NCBI RefSeq assembly: GCF_905404315.1
Contig: NC_066280.1
Coordinates: forward strand, 12,099,001 to 12,163,000
Origin: Leptidea sinapis
Taxonomy: Eukaryota > Arthropoda > Insecta > Lepidoptera > Pieridae
Direction of reading: 5' to 3'
Length of the DNA stretch: 64,000 nucleotides
The translations under genes were made by a program, and so were the position numbers. Below are positions 1 through 11,484 of this stretch, in pieces. The notes beneath the pieces are model-generated. The model was not told the DNA's origin. It did no database searches and saw only the letters and a list, made by a program, of their open reading frames with translations. Positions within the stretch are counted from its first letter, which is position 1. Each line of letters starts with the position of its first letter.

Positions 1-1704
1 GTAATTTATAAATAGAATAACGCACCTAGCGACAATGGGAAAGAACAAAATATAGCTAAACACGCAATATTTTTCTAGGTAGTTTAAATATAGTCCTTTA
101 TAAACTCTAATTTGCTGCAGCAATATAATGGTCGTGACGTTTTATATGAAAAAAGTACAGTTTAAGCACTAACTACGCAAGATTTCTAAAATAAATATCG
201 GAAAGTTTCATTCCGTGTGAACCGAATGTTGACGGCGCCTGAGGGGTGCCTTGCACTTGTTGAGTTAACCAGCCGCTGACGACGCGGTCCACGGACGCGC
301 ACGGAACAGGTAACCAGTAACCAGCAAACACGCTAAAACAAAAAACATCTCGAGTGAGGTGCCCACTGGCCGGTGCCCGCTGCTCGAACACCGATCGCTA
401 CCTAATCGATTCTCATTTTATTTATTGTCATTTCACAGCCTCGTCGCGTGTTCAGAAGAACATATTATTATAAGAATATATTATGACTTTGGGTTAAGCT
501 TCGCTCATTTGGAATATAAAACAAATATTACTTATATGCATTTGGACAAGGCATCATTTTAATTTAACATTTTTTCAAATTTTGAAACGTTTTAGTAAGG
601 TGATATTTGCGAAGAAGTTATTAACCATTTTTATAGTCTGTAGAGTAAAATAGTCAGATCTTCGTGTTTGATATCAATTGAATGAAACACAAACAATGAA
701 TTCAAGCTCTAAAGGTTGAATAAATGATTTGAACGGTTAATGCATTCAATATACGATAATTTATATTTATTACTTTTTATGAAATTTTTTATATTATTTG
801 ATGATTGAACAGAGTGGCCGTTGAGTTTCCTGTATGTTCTTCTCTCGAGCTCTACTTTTCCGTACATAATATGGTAGATTCAGTAATTTAAAAGAACTAA
901 GTAACTATTTATAGTGACGATTCAAAAGCGCTTAATTATACCTAATTGAATAAAGTTTATTTGACATAGACAAAAATGTTTAATTATTCTTTTAACTACT
1001 CATTGATTTGTTTATAATCTACAATATAATAAAGTTATCGACACTTCACTTTGCCGCCACTGCAACACAGAAGTCGTAGTAGACAAATTTCTGTACAATT
1101 TGATAGCCGTGCAAGTATTTATTTCTCCCCAAGTAATTCATTAATCATTAGTAATGTAATACCTACTTATTGAAAAGACCTCTTCAGATTTCGTTCTTCA
1201 ATTAGGTTTTATAGTTTTAAATAGTTCTATCACATGCATCTATGATGTTATCAAGTGTAATAAGATTTAAAACGTACTATTATTATTATCAAATAAGTTC
1301 TGTGTTATCTGCCACCAAGTACCAGGGGTGTAAATCTGTATCAGTTTACAAACATTACCGTAATAAAGGAATTTAAATTCTAAGATAACGGACGATGTTA
1401 TAATCGAGATCGGAACATTATATGCGACACAATTATTGTGAGTGAGTAAGTAAAGGAGAGATCAGAGAGAAATACAGAGTTTTCACTAAGGTTTTAGTGA
1501 CTCTTATGTGACTTATAACATAAAAACATTCCTGTCACCTTTACATATCCCCAATCGACTTGAAGGTCTCTGGTGTAGGTATCTACTTATGAAACACTTA
1601 CCTATATTTGGATTGAAAGTAATTAATATCTATGACATCCACCTTAAACTTTTTTCTTTGGATATCATAATCATCAACTGGATCTGTAGCGTTTCTCTAT
1701 TGCG
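1..1704. other. AT-rich sequence without a recognised gene
   Basis: No coding region is convincing here. A GC-richer patch at about 200-410 stands out from the AT-rich surroundings and contains a donor-like ACAG/GTAACC on the plus strand near 305-315, so it could be a non-coding first exon or promoter of a neighbouring gene; this is a guess. Bases about 690-790 share a dispersed repeat with about 24875-24970 (AATTCAAGCTCTAAAGGTTG against AGTTCAAGCTCTAGAGGTTG, then ATACGATAATTTATATTTAT in both). Confidence 0.3.
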
Positions 1705-1895
1705 GTTTTTGAAGGACCTTTTTACAACTTACAACAAAACTGTGGAATGAGCTTTCTTACGCGGTGCTTCCAGGGTGATACCATACATGGGTACCTCCGA
1801 AAAAGCGCTTACACCTTTCTAAAAGGTCAGCAACGCTCCTGTGATACCTCTGGTGTTGCAGATGGTGATTACTTAACACCAGGTTCTTCAATAAT
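1705..1895 (+). mobile_element. CR1-like LINE 3'-end fragment
   Basis: A decayed 3' end of the same LINE family seen at 9511-10271 and 11485-12800. Plus-strand translation gives TTKLWNELSYAVLPG, the family's C-terminal LWNELP.AV.P block, followed by a frame break and a sequence matching the family's last codons and 3' tail (AAAAGGTCAGCAACGCTCCT, ACTTAACACCAGG). It is 5'-truncated and carries stops, so it is inert. Confidence 0.7.
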
Positions 1896-4289
1896 TCTTT
1901 TTTAAAATAAAATACTTTTTAGTTTAATTACCCGTGTGATAATATATAGAATTTATAAGTGAATATTTACATTGGTTTCGTTGTCTTGCCGAGCAACGTT
2001 TTCTGTGGTATTTATTTTAATTTAATAGAAGTAGGTAAGAACTTACTTATATTTATGATTTATACATGATTATTTACTGGATAGAATGGCCGTAAATCAG
2101 TATTTTATTTCCCTTTGATAATTCTACGACAAATAAATTATACAGTAACCGAAATAAAATACAACTAACTACTTAGATAAAGTTTTTCTCACTAAATAGC
2201 AATATGATCTTGTCCTCAATTCTCCTTTTAAGTTGACATTATTTACAAAACAGAATAGCGTTTTTTATAGCGTGTACAACTTATGTGAACTTTATTATTT
2301 TAACTAACAGATCATTTTCATTTACATTTTCAGAAATTTATACCCTAGTTGTGATTGTTGAAGTTAAACTTTCTAAACAAACTAAAACTTTCATCACTGT
2401 GCACTAGACTTTTCTAAGGTGTCAGTTAATTATTTTCATACGAGCAAAGTCACAGGACGAAGCTTGGTATGGTTTTGAGTGAAGTGCAAACAATTAAGCT
2501 CATAAGTGGGATCAACGCACCCGGTGCAGGCGAAAATTCGCGATGCCAATATTCAAAGTCATAATAATTTCATACCTGTTATAAGTTCACACGATTTAAG
2601 TTCATACGGCACGCAATCATAGCTTTCAAAATCCGTTACACTAACAATGCACGATATTTCAACACTTCACACAGCACGCGTTGTAACTCGTTTACGACCC
2701 GGCGCAGACTGCTCAATGCTGACATACAATGACTTGTTAACTTGAATGGGTCACACTAGTCAATTGATATACGAAAATACACCCTATCGCTATCATAAAA
2801 GGTCTCTCATCTCTCATAATTGCATACAAACACATCCTTCTAGATTAAAGAGATCCTTAAAAAGACAAAGACACTAAAAATATATTTGCAAAGAAAGACG
2901 AGCTTTGTCTCGCAACTGCTCGTGAGAAAAAAGTAATTTTAGATGATGTCGATTTACTAATGAGATATTGGCTGTGAAGGTTTTTGTGTGCCTTTTATAT
3001 GGGGCTGTTGGTCAGTGGTCACATATTATAACCAAAATTAGACGTTTCTTTATGGTTGAGTGGCTCACATTCTCATAATATTTAAGTAGCGTCAATCATA
3101 CTTAGAAAGCTTTTGATTTTGAAATTGAGATAAAAAATTAAAAAAAAATGCGTAAAGAAAATTCATATTGTCTGGATCTGTATGGTATGAAGTACCTATA
3201 AAAGTATAAAATAAATTTTAACAAAAAAGTAATATAAGTAATAAGCAATGAACGTAAGCGCTTTGCTATTTGATTACAGACAGTAAGAAAATCTGCCACA
3301 GATCACACCCTTACTGTAAGTCGTTAAGGAGTTCCATTGGTCATCATATTCGACTACGACAATTACTTGGCCATAACTATGTTATGGTAGATGACTCAAA
3401 TATCCGGATACCATAAAAAAGATTCGGCCGAGTATCGTTAACATACTCCTAAGAATTTAAGAGTTCCGTTACTTTGTCATGGATTCCGTAATCAGAACCT
3501 AACCAAACTCTCACCAAACTATCTTTGAATTTGAACTTGCATTTTATTGGAAAACTATATATGTCCTTTAAAGAATCATCAAAATCGGTTGGCGCGATAT
3601 TGAGTTATTCGTAAATTTATTATCCACTTTGCTATACGAATGTATAGCAAATTTAAGACTTTTATGGTTTTCTCATGGATGCCATTGTCAGATCTGGACC
3701 AAATTACAGTGGGAAAACCCACGGGAAAGCACCAGCTTTCAAATAAAAAAGGAACAATCAAATTCGGTTCACCCAGTCGAAAGTTTTGAGGTAACAAACA
3801 TACCGACGAATTGAGAACCTCCTCCTCTTTTTGGAGTAGGTTAAGAAAATACACACCTACAAGGAATCTAATCTAATAATAAAATTGTAGAGATCGATTT
3901 TCTGTATATAGAAAAGAAAATGCTGAAAACCGAGTCAGGGTGATGTAGAGAAATAGAACAAATCCAGATTTATTTTTCAAGATATTTGTTTCTCTGTTTG
4001 TACGGTCTAATTTCTGAAACTGTTAGGTCGATTTAAACGAAATTAAATTTTCATGGTGGTACCTTATATCCCCGGTCAACATCTTAGGAACTTTTTATTC
4101 TGGAAAATTAAAAAGTTCCCGTAGGATACTTAAAAAACTATACTATATAAAACTTTGAAACTGTAGTAATAGTAGGTATTACTAATAGTTATCGCTTTGA
4201 TAAGCACTAAATAATCATTATAAAAATAACAATACATATTTCATACTATAAACCAATTATTGGAACTTTGTTTATTTTTTTAAGACGTT
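1896..4289. other. Non-coding, AT-rich; one dispersed repeat
   Basis: No gene recognised. About 3540-3865 ends in GAATTGAGAACCTCCTCCTC and an AGGTTAAGAAAAT tail. Similar text occurs at about 42200-42250, 45300-45340 and 47340-47395, so this is one member of a dispersed, undefined repeat family. Short open frames on both strands in this copy look fortuitous. Confidence 0.35.
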
Positions 4290-5170
4290 GCTTACCTATT
4301 CGGGCGTCACCAAAGCTGACAATATCATATGGGAGGAAACTTACTTAAAATGGTGACTGAGGTCAGAGACTTAGGAGTGTGCTTTACAGCTGACTTGAAC
4401 TTTAGGATCCATATTATTGATATTTGCAAGAAAGCATATCGTAACTTAGGTTTAATGTTACGGCTAGCAAACCAATTTACAAATATCGGGCCTTTTGAGA
4501 GCATTGTACGATGCACTGGTTAGAAGCCACTTTGAATGTAATTCTGCAATCTGGTCTCCCCATGAGGCTAAATATAAATTTATGCTTGAACGTATACAGA
4601 ATAAGTTCCTTAGGTTCATGTATCTCAAGCAGTTTGGCGTATATCCGGGCTACCCATTATTGTATCCTACTTTGTTTCTGTTAGGCATGGTGGGTTATTA
4701 CAAAATTGTGGTTAGAAGAGAAGTCGCTTTAGCTATGTATTTACTAAAAGTAAATAGAGGTAACATACACAGTCCTAGGCTCCTGGAGTCAGTACTGCTG
4801 TGTGTCCCTGACGAGTACGTAGGACGGCGGCGACCACCGCTGCTATTGGTGCCTCGTGCACGCACCAACCTTCTGCAGCGCGTACCGCACACGCGTGCGC
4901 TGCAGGTGCTCAACGCGATGTCCGAACACTTAGACCTGTTCTCTTGTTCGATGAGTGAACTCACTAGAGCTGCGTATTGTATAGTTTGCATTCAATTAGA
5001 GTAATATTATCCAATTAATTAAGTTTTTCTTTTACGAATATGTGTTTCAATGATAGTATTGTTATAACTTTATTTGTTCATTACTCTGTCGCATTAGGTT
5101 AAACCTGTAATGATGGATGTAGTGTGGTTATATAAATAAATAAATAAAAATAAATAAATAAATAAATTTA
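4290..5170 (+). mobile_element. Jockey-like LINE, 5'-truncated, with A-rich tail
   Basis: This encodes the C-terminal part of a non-LTR reverse transcriptase. One frame (4329-4523) reads EVRDLGVCFTADLNFRIHI and ANQFTNIG; the next (4495-5004) reads ALYDALVRSHFECNSAIWSP and ERIQNKFLRFMY, the usual segment after the catalytic core. The switch of frame near 4490 shows a one-base indel. The reading frame stops at 5002-5004. A roughly 100-bp 3' UTR and a (TAAA/TAAATAAA)n tail at 5133-5168 mark the true 3' end. The catalytic domain is absent, so this is a dead insertion copy. The clade is inferred from motif style. Confidence 0.75.
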
Positions 5171-5929
5171 TTTATATTAGCTCCAGCAAGAAAAACTATT
5201 AATTTCATATATACAACAATATTTTATAACGTATAAACGTTTTTTAATCGCATAATAATTAAGCAAGTTCTGACTGAATTGTTCATTGTTTTCTTTACCC
5301 GGAGTGTGAATTCCAGGCGGACGAAGTCGCTAGCACTAGCTAGTCTTTACAAGCTGCAACATGTATACCACGTAGGAATTATACACGTATAAATATTGAT
5401 ATACCAAGGGTCGCTCGCGACTTTTCCGACGATAACGTACCATTGTGATTGATAAAATCGGGCATAATTCATATTTTGATAGGACCTACAACAAAAGTAG
5501 CCTTAGTTACCTTAGGACCTACGGTAAAAAAGTTATAGATTGGCAACGTTGGGGAGAGCAACGTGAAGAGGAAGACCGCAAACGTGTTGGAAAGATCACA
5601 TAGGGCCCAGAATAGAAATCATAACGCCAGCTAACGGAGGCCTACCCCATCATGGAAATAGAAGATTATATACAAAAGAAGTTAAAGATCTCTGCGTAAA
5701 ATGAGTTAACAGACAGCGAGAATCCCATCAGAATAGGTCCTACCATTACAGAAATTAGCAGGCACAAATCAGACAAAAACGATTCTGGCATTTAAATAAT
5801 ACAATGTCAACAATTGAATAAAAATTTAACATTTATTAACATGTGCTATCCGCTCAAAGATTGTAAAAGGGTAATTGGTGTTGAATAATAAAGCTCCACA
5901 AATTTTCGAAAACGTGTAACGACCAAGTA
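5171..5929. other. No gene or element recognised
   Basis: Moderately AT-rich sequence without long open frames. The stretch at 5530-5790 (AACGTGAAGAGGAAGACCGC and following) has the look of decayed coding DNA from a retrotransposon, but I cannot assign it. Confidence 0.25.
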
Positions 5930-6225
5930 TGTCAAATATTTTCATTCAGAGTTCCTACTTTATACCTACATATCCTATGATATATCACTTACTGAGAGTC
6001 AGAAACTACCACCCATTCGAAAAAGTATATTTCAGACCTGAAAAGAACGGACGCAAGAAACTCATCGTGCTCTTTCTCTCTCTTAATATATATATAGTAA
6101 TTTTTATTTATATAGTAATTTATTTTATTTATTTATTTAATTCAGAGACATCTCCATATATATTAGTAAATGTATTAGTAACAATATTTATTATGAACTA
6201 CGTTAGTATTATTAGTGAAATATAT

Positions 6226-8261
6226 TTATAAACCTAGAGCTAACTGTATCCAGTGTTTCTGGAAGGAACAGTCAGCTCTGGCAGCAATCATCTTTAGGAT
6301 GCTGTTACTGCTTACACGTAGACGCTGCAACATGGAGACCGCTTTTTTGCGCATTATGGCATGGAAACAGTCACACATGCCTCAGCAAACATTCCAGAAG
6401 AGCTACAACGCCACGGCAGCCCTAACAGCCTCCTAAACGCATTATTATATGTGACACGTAGAACGGTATAAGCCCCGCGCGAATATGACACCCACAAGCT
6501 GCTCGAGTAAAAAGACTGGCAGAACGCTTTGAATAATAACGCTTTGACATTATTTGTGCTTCGAGCAAACCTGCGGGCGAGCATATTACTCCTCACTGAC
6601 AGCGCTCTACGCTCCCGCTCTATGTCGTAGTCATCGCTTAAGTCATTCGAAATGATGTGACCTAAATATTTGAACTTATCAACAATCTCTAGCTTTTTAT
6701 TTGCGAGAAATAAGCAAGGATAATTTCGTGACTTGTGTTTTGGAGTTCGAAATATCATAACTTGACTCTTTAATGAGTTATATTTTAAGCCGTGAGCCGC
6801 TGCATATGTCTCGCAAATGGAAATAAGCTTCCTAAGTCCTCCGATTGAGGGACTAAGCAGTACCATATCATCTGCGAAACTAAGATTATTGCAACAGGTT
6901 TCATCTATGTGACATCCAACGTGTGTGCTGCTCAGCTCCTCAATTAAGTGATTCATATAAAGATTAAAGAGTAACGGAGACGTTAAACCTCCCTGTCTAA
7001 CACCACATTCTAATCGATAATCATCTGACAGAGCATCCATCCACCTCAGCTGATTTTTTTGATTGTTATACCAATACTTGATTAGGGCAGTGAACCGTTC
7101 TGGCTCTCCTGCACTTCTCATCTTGTCCCACAGTACTGGATATGACACCAGGTCAAACGCCTTAGACAAGTTTAGAAAGCAAGCAAATACTGAGGTTTTC
7201 CTATTGGTATAGTACCCGACAGTATGCTTCAAGGTTAATATAGCACTTTCCGTTGACGTTCCAGTTCTAAAACCAAATTGCGCATCATGGATTTGAATAT
7301 AATTACCAAGTTGCTTATTGAGCGAGCTGTCAAGTATCTTAGCCGCGGTTGTAGCAAGGGATATGGGACGGTAGTTGCTCATGTCAGAAGTGTCACCTGT
7401 TTTATTCTTCACAACAGGGATGACAATAGTTCGCATTAATGCTTCCGGTAAATATGAATGACCTATACACAAAGTGTAAAACAGAGAGAGAACACGCGGA
7501 AGATGAACACCAGCATACTTAAAGTGCTCGATGCTGAGACTGTCATACCCAGGAGATTTTCCACGTTGCATTTTTGAAATAATATCCGAAATGCACTTGG
7601 CCGGTATTTTTATGTTTTCATACGTATTTAAGATCTCAGCATCGCTCACCTTGTACAGATCGGAATGCAGGGGTGACCGTATACAAAAATGGTTTTTAAA
7701 ATTATTCGCAATTTCATTATGCTCATTTGCATCACCAATATATACTGGGAAGGTCGGTTTAACATTGAGGCTCTTTGTATTATTCCAAAATTTTTTGAAA
7801 TCTTTGGTAGCCTGATTAGAAGCAAGTTGGTCCATTTTAAACTGATCCTGCCTATCCTGACACCATTTTAATTTGGACTTAAAGATTTTTTTAGCCTCTG
7901 TCATCTCATTATATGTTTTACCCTTTGGGGGACGTCCTTCAAGAACCCACATTTGATATTTTAATCGCGCCTCTTTGTGAGGCCCCTTAACATACTTATT
8001 CCACCCAATAATGTGGCTAGATTTTTTGAAAATTCTATTCTTGTATGATATAGCAGCTCCGTATGACAATGTTTTTACAATATTATCATACATATTATCA
8101 AGAATAGCTTGATGACTTCTATTATTACAGTACTTATCGCAACAACTAATCATTTCTGGGGGTATTCCGATAGTTCTAAATTCAGCATCACACAATGCAT
8201 GATATTGATTTATTTGATCGTTGTTTCTAAGACCCCACTTAACTCTATTGCTAATTAGCAA
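6226..8261 (-). pseudogene. LINE reverse transcriptase domain, frameshifted near its C-terminus
   Basis: An uninterrupted frame of about 635 codons (8261 to 6354) covers the whole fingers-palm-thumb RT. Blocks in order: NYRPISLATTAAKILDSSLN, DAQFGFRTGTSTESAI, LNLSKAFDLVSY, VRQGGLTSPLLFNLYMNHLI, the catalytic FADD of NNLSFADDMVLLSP, then FKYLGHIISND. After residue ~630 the frame shifts by an indel near 6360; the other frame carries on with FHAIMRKKAVSMLQRLR and ends at a TAA at 6226-6228. No ATG starts the open stretch, because the RT should follow in frame from the endonuclease. The RT catalytic motif is intact, but the element as a whole is broken. Confidence 0.8.
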
Positions 8262-8269
8262 TAGAGTTA
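8240..8269. repeat. Perfect 30-bp palindrome at the EN/RT frame break
   Basis: The arm TAACTCTATTGCTAA is followed at once by its exact reverse complement. It sits where the endonuclease frame ends and the reverse-transcriptase frame takes over, so it probably arose by the same local rearrangement (fold-back duplication) that broke the frame. Confidence 0.85.
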
Positions 8270-8746
8270 TGCGTAGTTACACTGGATGTTACTGCAGCTA
8301 TTTCAGATGTAATGTTGTTCAAATTACATTGCACAACTAAGGGATAATGATCCGACCAAAACACGTCATATTGTACATATACATTCATAACTGTAGTTCG
8401 TGCTGATTCAGTGATGATACAATGGTCTAACCACCTGTTGCAACCATGAGCGTCACTATGAAATGTATATGTATTATTGGCACATAAGTTTGTGTCAATA
8501 CATATCCAATTTTGGACTTCACAAAAGCTCAACATTTCATTATAAAAAAGTTCATTAGGGTGAGCATTGAAGTCTCCTAACATGTAAAAGGCCTCAACCC
8601 CGCTATTCTCTTCCACCTCAACTATAGTGTGCATTGCGCTTAAACAATCATTAAAATCAACAAAATTATCATAGGAGTTGGTCGGCATATAAATACATAA
8701 AATTACTATACTTTTACTATCACTTACGGTTAGCTTCAGTCCACAT
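8251..8746 (-). pseudogene. LINE apurinic-type endonuclease domain, 5'-truncated
   Basis: This encodes the C-terminal two thirds of an exonuclease-endonuclease-phosphatase domain that nicks target DNA for LINE insertion. The frame begins without an ATG at about 8746 (LKLTVSDSKSIVILCIYMPT). It shows the GDFNAHP block, NRWLDHCI and the catalytic SDHYPL motif. It then stops at TAG near 8252 in a different frame from the reverse transcriptase that follows. The N-terminal catalytic residues of the domain are missing because of 5' truncation. Confidence 0.75.
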
Positions 8747-9510
8747 TAATATCAAGTAATATCGTACAATTAATAGCCGGAGGGCTATCGCTCCAACCCC
8801 CATCTGTGGTATCATTAAAAAAAGTCATTTATACTAAGATAAACTGTTAACACTGAAACGTTTTGTAACAATTCTTTTGAATTTCGTTATACATTTGTAT
8901 TTATTTTTGGGATCTTGTTGTAAAAGCATATACATGTACATCACCCCCATAAGACTTTTAAGAACTCGACTTAGCCGAGTAGCAGGCATTATAAGTTTAT
9001 TATTGTTCCTGGTGTTAACATTATGGTTATGACAGTTTCTAGCAAGTTCACCTATTGACATACATAACATTATCAAGAATATATTGGGAAACAAAAGTTA
9101 AGATGTAAATTTCTTTAAATTATTTTACTTTCAATGATTCTTTAGGACCTAGGTTATAAATAGCGCGAATAGTCCTCTTCTGCAGCACATATATTGTATG
9201 AATATCGGCAGCGTTACCCCATAGCAATATACCATAATACTAGGACACCATAGGACATAATACTATGAAAATATCTAAAGTAAACTTGTCGCGCTGTATC
9301 TAGGTGTTAACTAATTGTCTAATCTTATTAACCACGTATACTGCAGAACTAAGTGAATTCGCCAATGCTACCTTATGGGGCCCCATTAATGTAATTTGGA
9401 ATCCAGAGGAATGCCAAGAAATATAGCAGATTCCAGCGGTTTTATCATCTCTCCGTTTAACAAAACACTAGCATCTACATTATTGATATTTAGTGCGTTA
9501 AATTTTATAT
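8747..9510 (-). pseudogene. Jockey-like LINE RT C-terminus and early 3' UTR
   Basis: Part of the interrupted host LINE. Reading minus from 9510: INNVDASVLLNGE, FLGIPLDSKL, a damaged thumb region, LQKRTIRAIYNLGPKES, ARNCHNHNVNTRNN, LIMPATRLSRV and CITKFKRIV. It ends in 3' UTR text (AATGATACCACAGATGG, CCGGCTATTAATTGTAC) that is cut at about 8747 by the younger LINE. At least four stops or frame changes. Confidence 0.7.
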
Positions 9511-10271
9511 CTATATTTTTTTTATGGAATAGGAGGACAAACGAGCGTACGGGTCACCTGGTGTTAAGTGATCACCGCCGCCCACATTCTCTTGCAACAC
9601 CAGAGGGATCACAAGAGCGTTGCCGGCCTTTAAGGAAGGTGTACGCTCTTTTTTTGAAGGTACCCATGTCGTATTGTCCCGGAAACACCGCACAAGGAAG
9701 CTCATTCCATAGCTTTGTAGTACGAGGGAGAAAGCTCCTTGAAAACCGCACTGTAGAGGACCGCCACACATCCAGATGGTGGGGATGAAATCCTAACTTG
9801 TGGCGTGTCGTACGAAGGTGGAATTCGGCGGCAGGAATCAGGTTAAACAGCTCTTCGGAACACTCCCCGTGATAGATGCGGTAGAAGACACACAATGAAG
9901 CGACGTCTCTACGCAACGCCAAGAGCTCCAGCCGTTCACAAAGCACTGAGTCCCCGACAATTCGAGCTGCTCTACGTTGCACGCGGTCAAATGGATCGAG
10001 CAGATACTGGGGTGCTCCAGACCAGAGATGACAGCAATACTCCATGTGTGGCCGGACCTGCGCTTTGTAGAGCGCTAGAATGTGGGCCGGCTTGAAGTAT
10101 TGCCGTGCTCTATTGATGACGCCCAGCTTCTTCGAAGCCAATTTGGCTTTGCCCTCCAGATGGCCACGGAATTGGCATTCGCTCGAGATTTCGAGACCCA
10201 GTAATCCGATACTAGGCGCGGCTTTAAGAGAAGTGTTCTCGAAAAGCGGTGTTACGACAAATGGGGTTTTA
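9511..10271 (-). mobile_element. CR1-like LINE, 5'-truncated 3' part
   Basis: A continuous minus frame of about 190 codons (10141 to 9572) plus about 40 more upstream codons in frame encodes an RT C-terminus: EISSECQFRGHLEGKAKLAS, KKLGVINRARQYFKPAHIL, RPHMEYCCHLWSGAPQYLL, ARIVGDSVLCERL, RHKLGFHPHHLDVWRSSTV and TKLWNELPCAVFP. It ends in GRR and a TGA. The 3' UTR is very short, ending near 9511 in an A-rich run. It is inserted in the Jockey-like LINE between its KKTKY and IKF codons, with ATAT present at both edges as a possible duplication. No catalytic core is present. Confidence 0.8.
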
Positions 10272-10330
10272 ATATTTCGTTTTCTTGCTATTTAACATTA
10301 GGTTATTAGCGCGAAACCAGTACACGATGC

Positions 10331-11058
10331 CGGGTGCGCCAAAGTTCACCTAAAATTTCAACTCCGATAATGTTCTTCCTAACATTTTTCATCCTAACAA
10401 TCACAATTCCTAATTAAATTGTCTCTAATGTTAATAGTTCCGAAGCATTCAACTTCATAATGTCAGTAGCAATAAACACCTATTATACTTTTATTTGTTT
10501 TCCTATATTTTCTCAACATAACCATCGTTTATACTATTATTCAAAGTCATATCTTTTTTGTTTAGATTTCTTTTTATTCATAATGGACCCATCAGCGATT
10601 GGGTACGCGCGAGCAAGCACTTGCCCTTGCTGAGCAATGGAATGATTCCATGGCAAAAAAATTGTAATCATCATAAAAAACCAATGACGATTGTATATTC
10701 ATCCAATCGGACTGTGGGCTCTTTTATATGCAGTAAAAAAGCATGCAGAGTCAAATCTAATGTTAGCCGAGGAAATGGTACTTGGTTTGATGGTATTCGA
10801 ATAACATTACCACAAGTTTTTTATCAACTACAATTCATTAAAATTGGTTAGGTTAGGTTATGTAATATATTTACATTAATGATGTTATCAATTACAATTT
10901 TCGGAAACATCAGTGTTATGAGCATCGCCGGTAGCACTACAAATAGTATGAATGAAAACTTTAGGATGAAAATTTTTAGGAAGAATGATCATTCGGATTA
11001 CAAATAGTGAGGAAGAACAATTTCGGGTAAAGAACTTTAGGCGAGCCAATAAGGACCC
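10331..11058 (+). mobile_element. Merlin-type (IS1016/ISXO2-like) DNA transposon, degraded
   Basis: A 728-bp element between two near-identical 8-bp sites, CACGATGC (10323-10330) and CACGATGT (11059-11066). Merlin elements are known to duplicate 8 bp. Removing the element and one site restores the reading frame of the surrounding LINE (DILSDIV/YWFRANN). The ends are imperfectly inverted (CGGGTGCGCCAAAG against GGGTCCTTATTGGCTCGCC, then AAGTTC and TGTTCTTCCT in both). An internal plus-strand frame resembles the N-terminus of this transposase family. Confidence 0.65.
10558..10851 (+). pseudogene. Merlin/ISXO2-like transposase N-terminal fragment
   Basis: The frame from about 10558 lacks an ATG start but reads WQKNCNHHKKPMTI, SFICSKKACRVKSNV, SRGNGTWFDGIRITLPQVFY. 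A small zinc-binding fold (C-x(n)-C...C-x(4)-C), then R.G.WF...L.L...., is the usual N-terminal layout of ISXO2/Merlin transposases, where the ribbon helps bind the ends. The first cysteine pair is degraded (C-N-H-H). The catalytic DDE-like part is absent: the frame ends at TAG 10849-10851. Assigned by pattern only. Confidence 0.55.
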
Positions 11059-11400
11059 CACGATGTCAGATAGAATATCGTTTACTTTGTCAGACATAAC
11101 TTTTCACATTGAATATCAGTGAAGTGTGATTCCCAATTACACAGATAAGGAAGAGGAACGGTCCAAGAATTTACCCTTGTGGTACCCCCATACTGAGAGG
11201 AGTCCCAGGATATCTCCTGCCATTCACGACGATCTTCTGAATTCTATTGCTTAGATATGAAATCAGAGGATCGAGTGCAGTTCCTCTTATGCCATAATGA
11301 TATAGCTTCTTGTCCAGCGTTGAATATTGAACACAATCAAAAGGCTTAGACTAAGAGTTATCTGTAGTCTGTAAGATCAAAGTGCCGCTCGGATTACCGA
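11059..11400 (-). pseudogene. Jockey-like LINE reverse transcriptase core fragment
   Basis: Minus translation from about 11340 gives FDCVQYSTLDKKLYHYGIRG, then ALDPLISYLSNRIQKIVVNG and GTPLSMGVPQG. The usual S after QG is replaced by a stop, and the frame then decays until DKVNDILSDIV at the Merlin insertion edge. The catalytic FADD block is not recognisable. This is the 5'-most surviving piece of the interrupted LINE. Confidence 0.7.
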
Positions 11401-11484
11401 CGGCTAAAATAGTTAAAATTTCGGTCTGTTATTAATATGAATACTTGCCCATTCTAAATTAATCACTAATTCAGTTAAGTTGTT

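Larger units (their letters stand above)
6085..8746 (-). mobile_element. 5'-truncated LINE (CR1/Rex1-like) inserted in the Jockey-like LINE
   Basis: A 2.7-kb minus-strand non-LTR retrotransposon starts inside its endonuclease domain at about 8746, the hallmark of a 5'-truncated insertion, and runs through the reverse transcriptase to an A/T-rich end near 6085. On both sides the sequence is the 3' UTR of the older Jockey-like LINE, so this element is younger than its host. Its coding region carries two frame breaks, near 8250 and 6360. It is the longest coding relic in the window. The exact clade is uncertain. Confidence 0.75.
5930..11400 (-). mobile_element. Jockey-like LINE broken by three later insertions
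   Basis: Fragments of one minus-strand LINE lie in collinear order. The RT core is at 11400-11059 (FDCVQYSTLDKKLYHYGIRG, ALDPLISYLSNRIQKIVVNG, MGVPQG, DILSDIV). It continues at 10330-10272 (YWFRANNLMLNSKKTKY), then at 9510-8747 (IKFNALNINNVDASVLLNGE, FLGIPLDSKL, LQKRTIRAIYNLGPKES, C-terminus and early 3' UTR). The 3' tail resumes at about 6076-5930 (GTTCTTTTCAGGTCTGA, GAATGGGTGGTAGTT). The reading joins directly across each gap (DIV/YWF, KKTKY/IKF). The gaps are a Merlin element, a CR1-like LINE fragment and a second LINE. Several internal stops show the host copy is dead. Tail copies of the same family recur at 26230, 34826, 39380, 46133 and 54110. Confidence 0.75.

Noticed and set aside
173..562. 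Overlapping 67-72-codon frames on both strands
   Set aside because: They lie over one GC-rich patch, show no domain, and neither has codon structure that stands out.
6226..8746. Possibility that the RT/endonuclease frames are a host or retron-like system
   Set aside because: Motif order (EN, then RT with FADD and a thumb), 5' truncation and insertion into another LINE all indicate an ordinary non-LTR retrotransposon.
10849..10862. GGTTAGGTTAGGTTA, like the insect telomere repeat TTAGG
   Set aside because: Only about three units in the middle of nested transposons; too short for a telomere or interstitial array.
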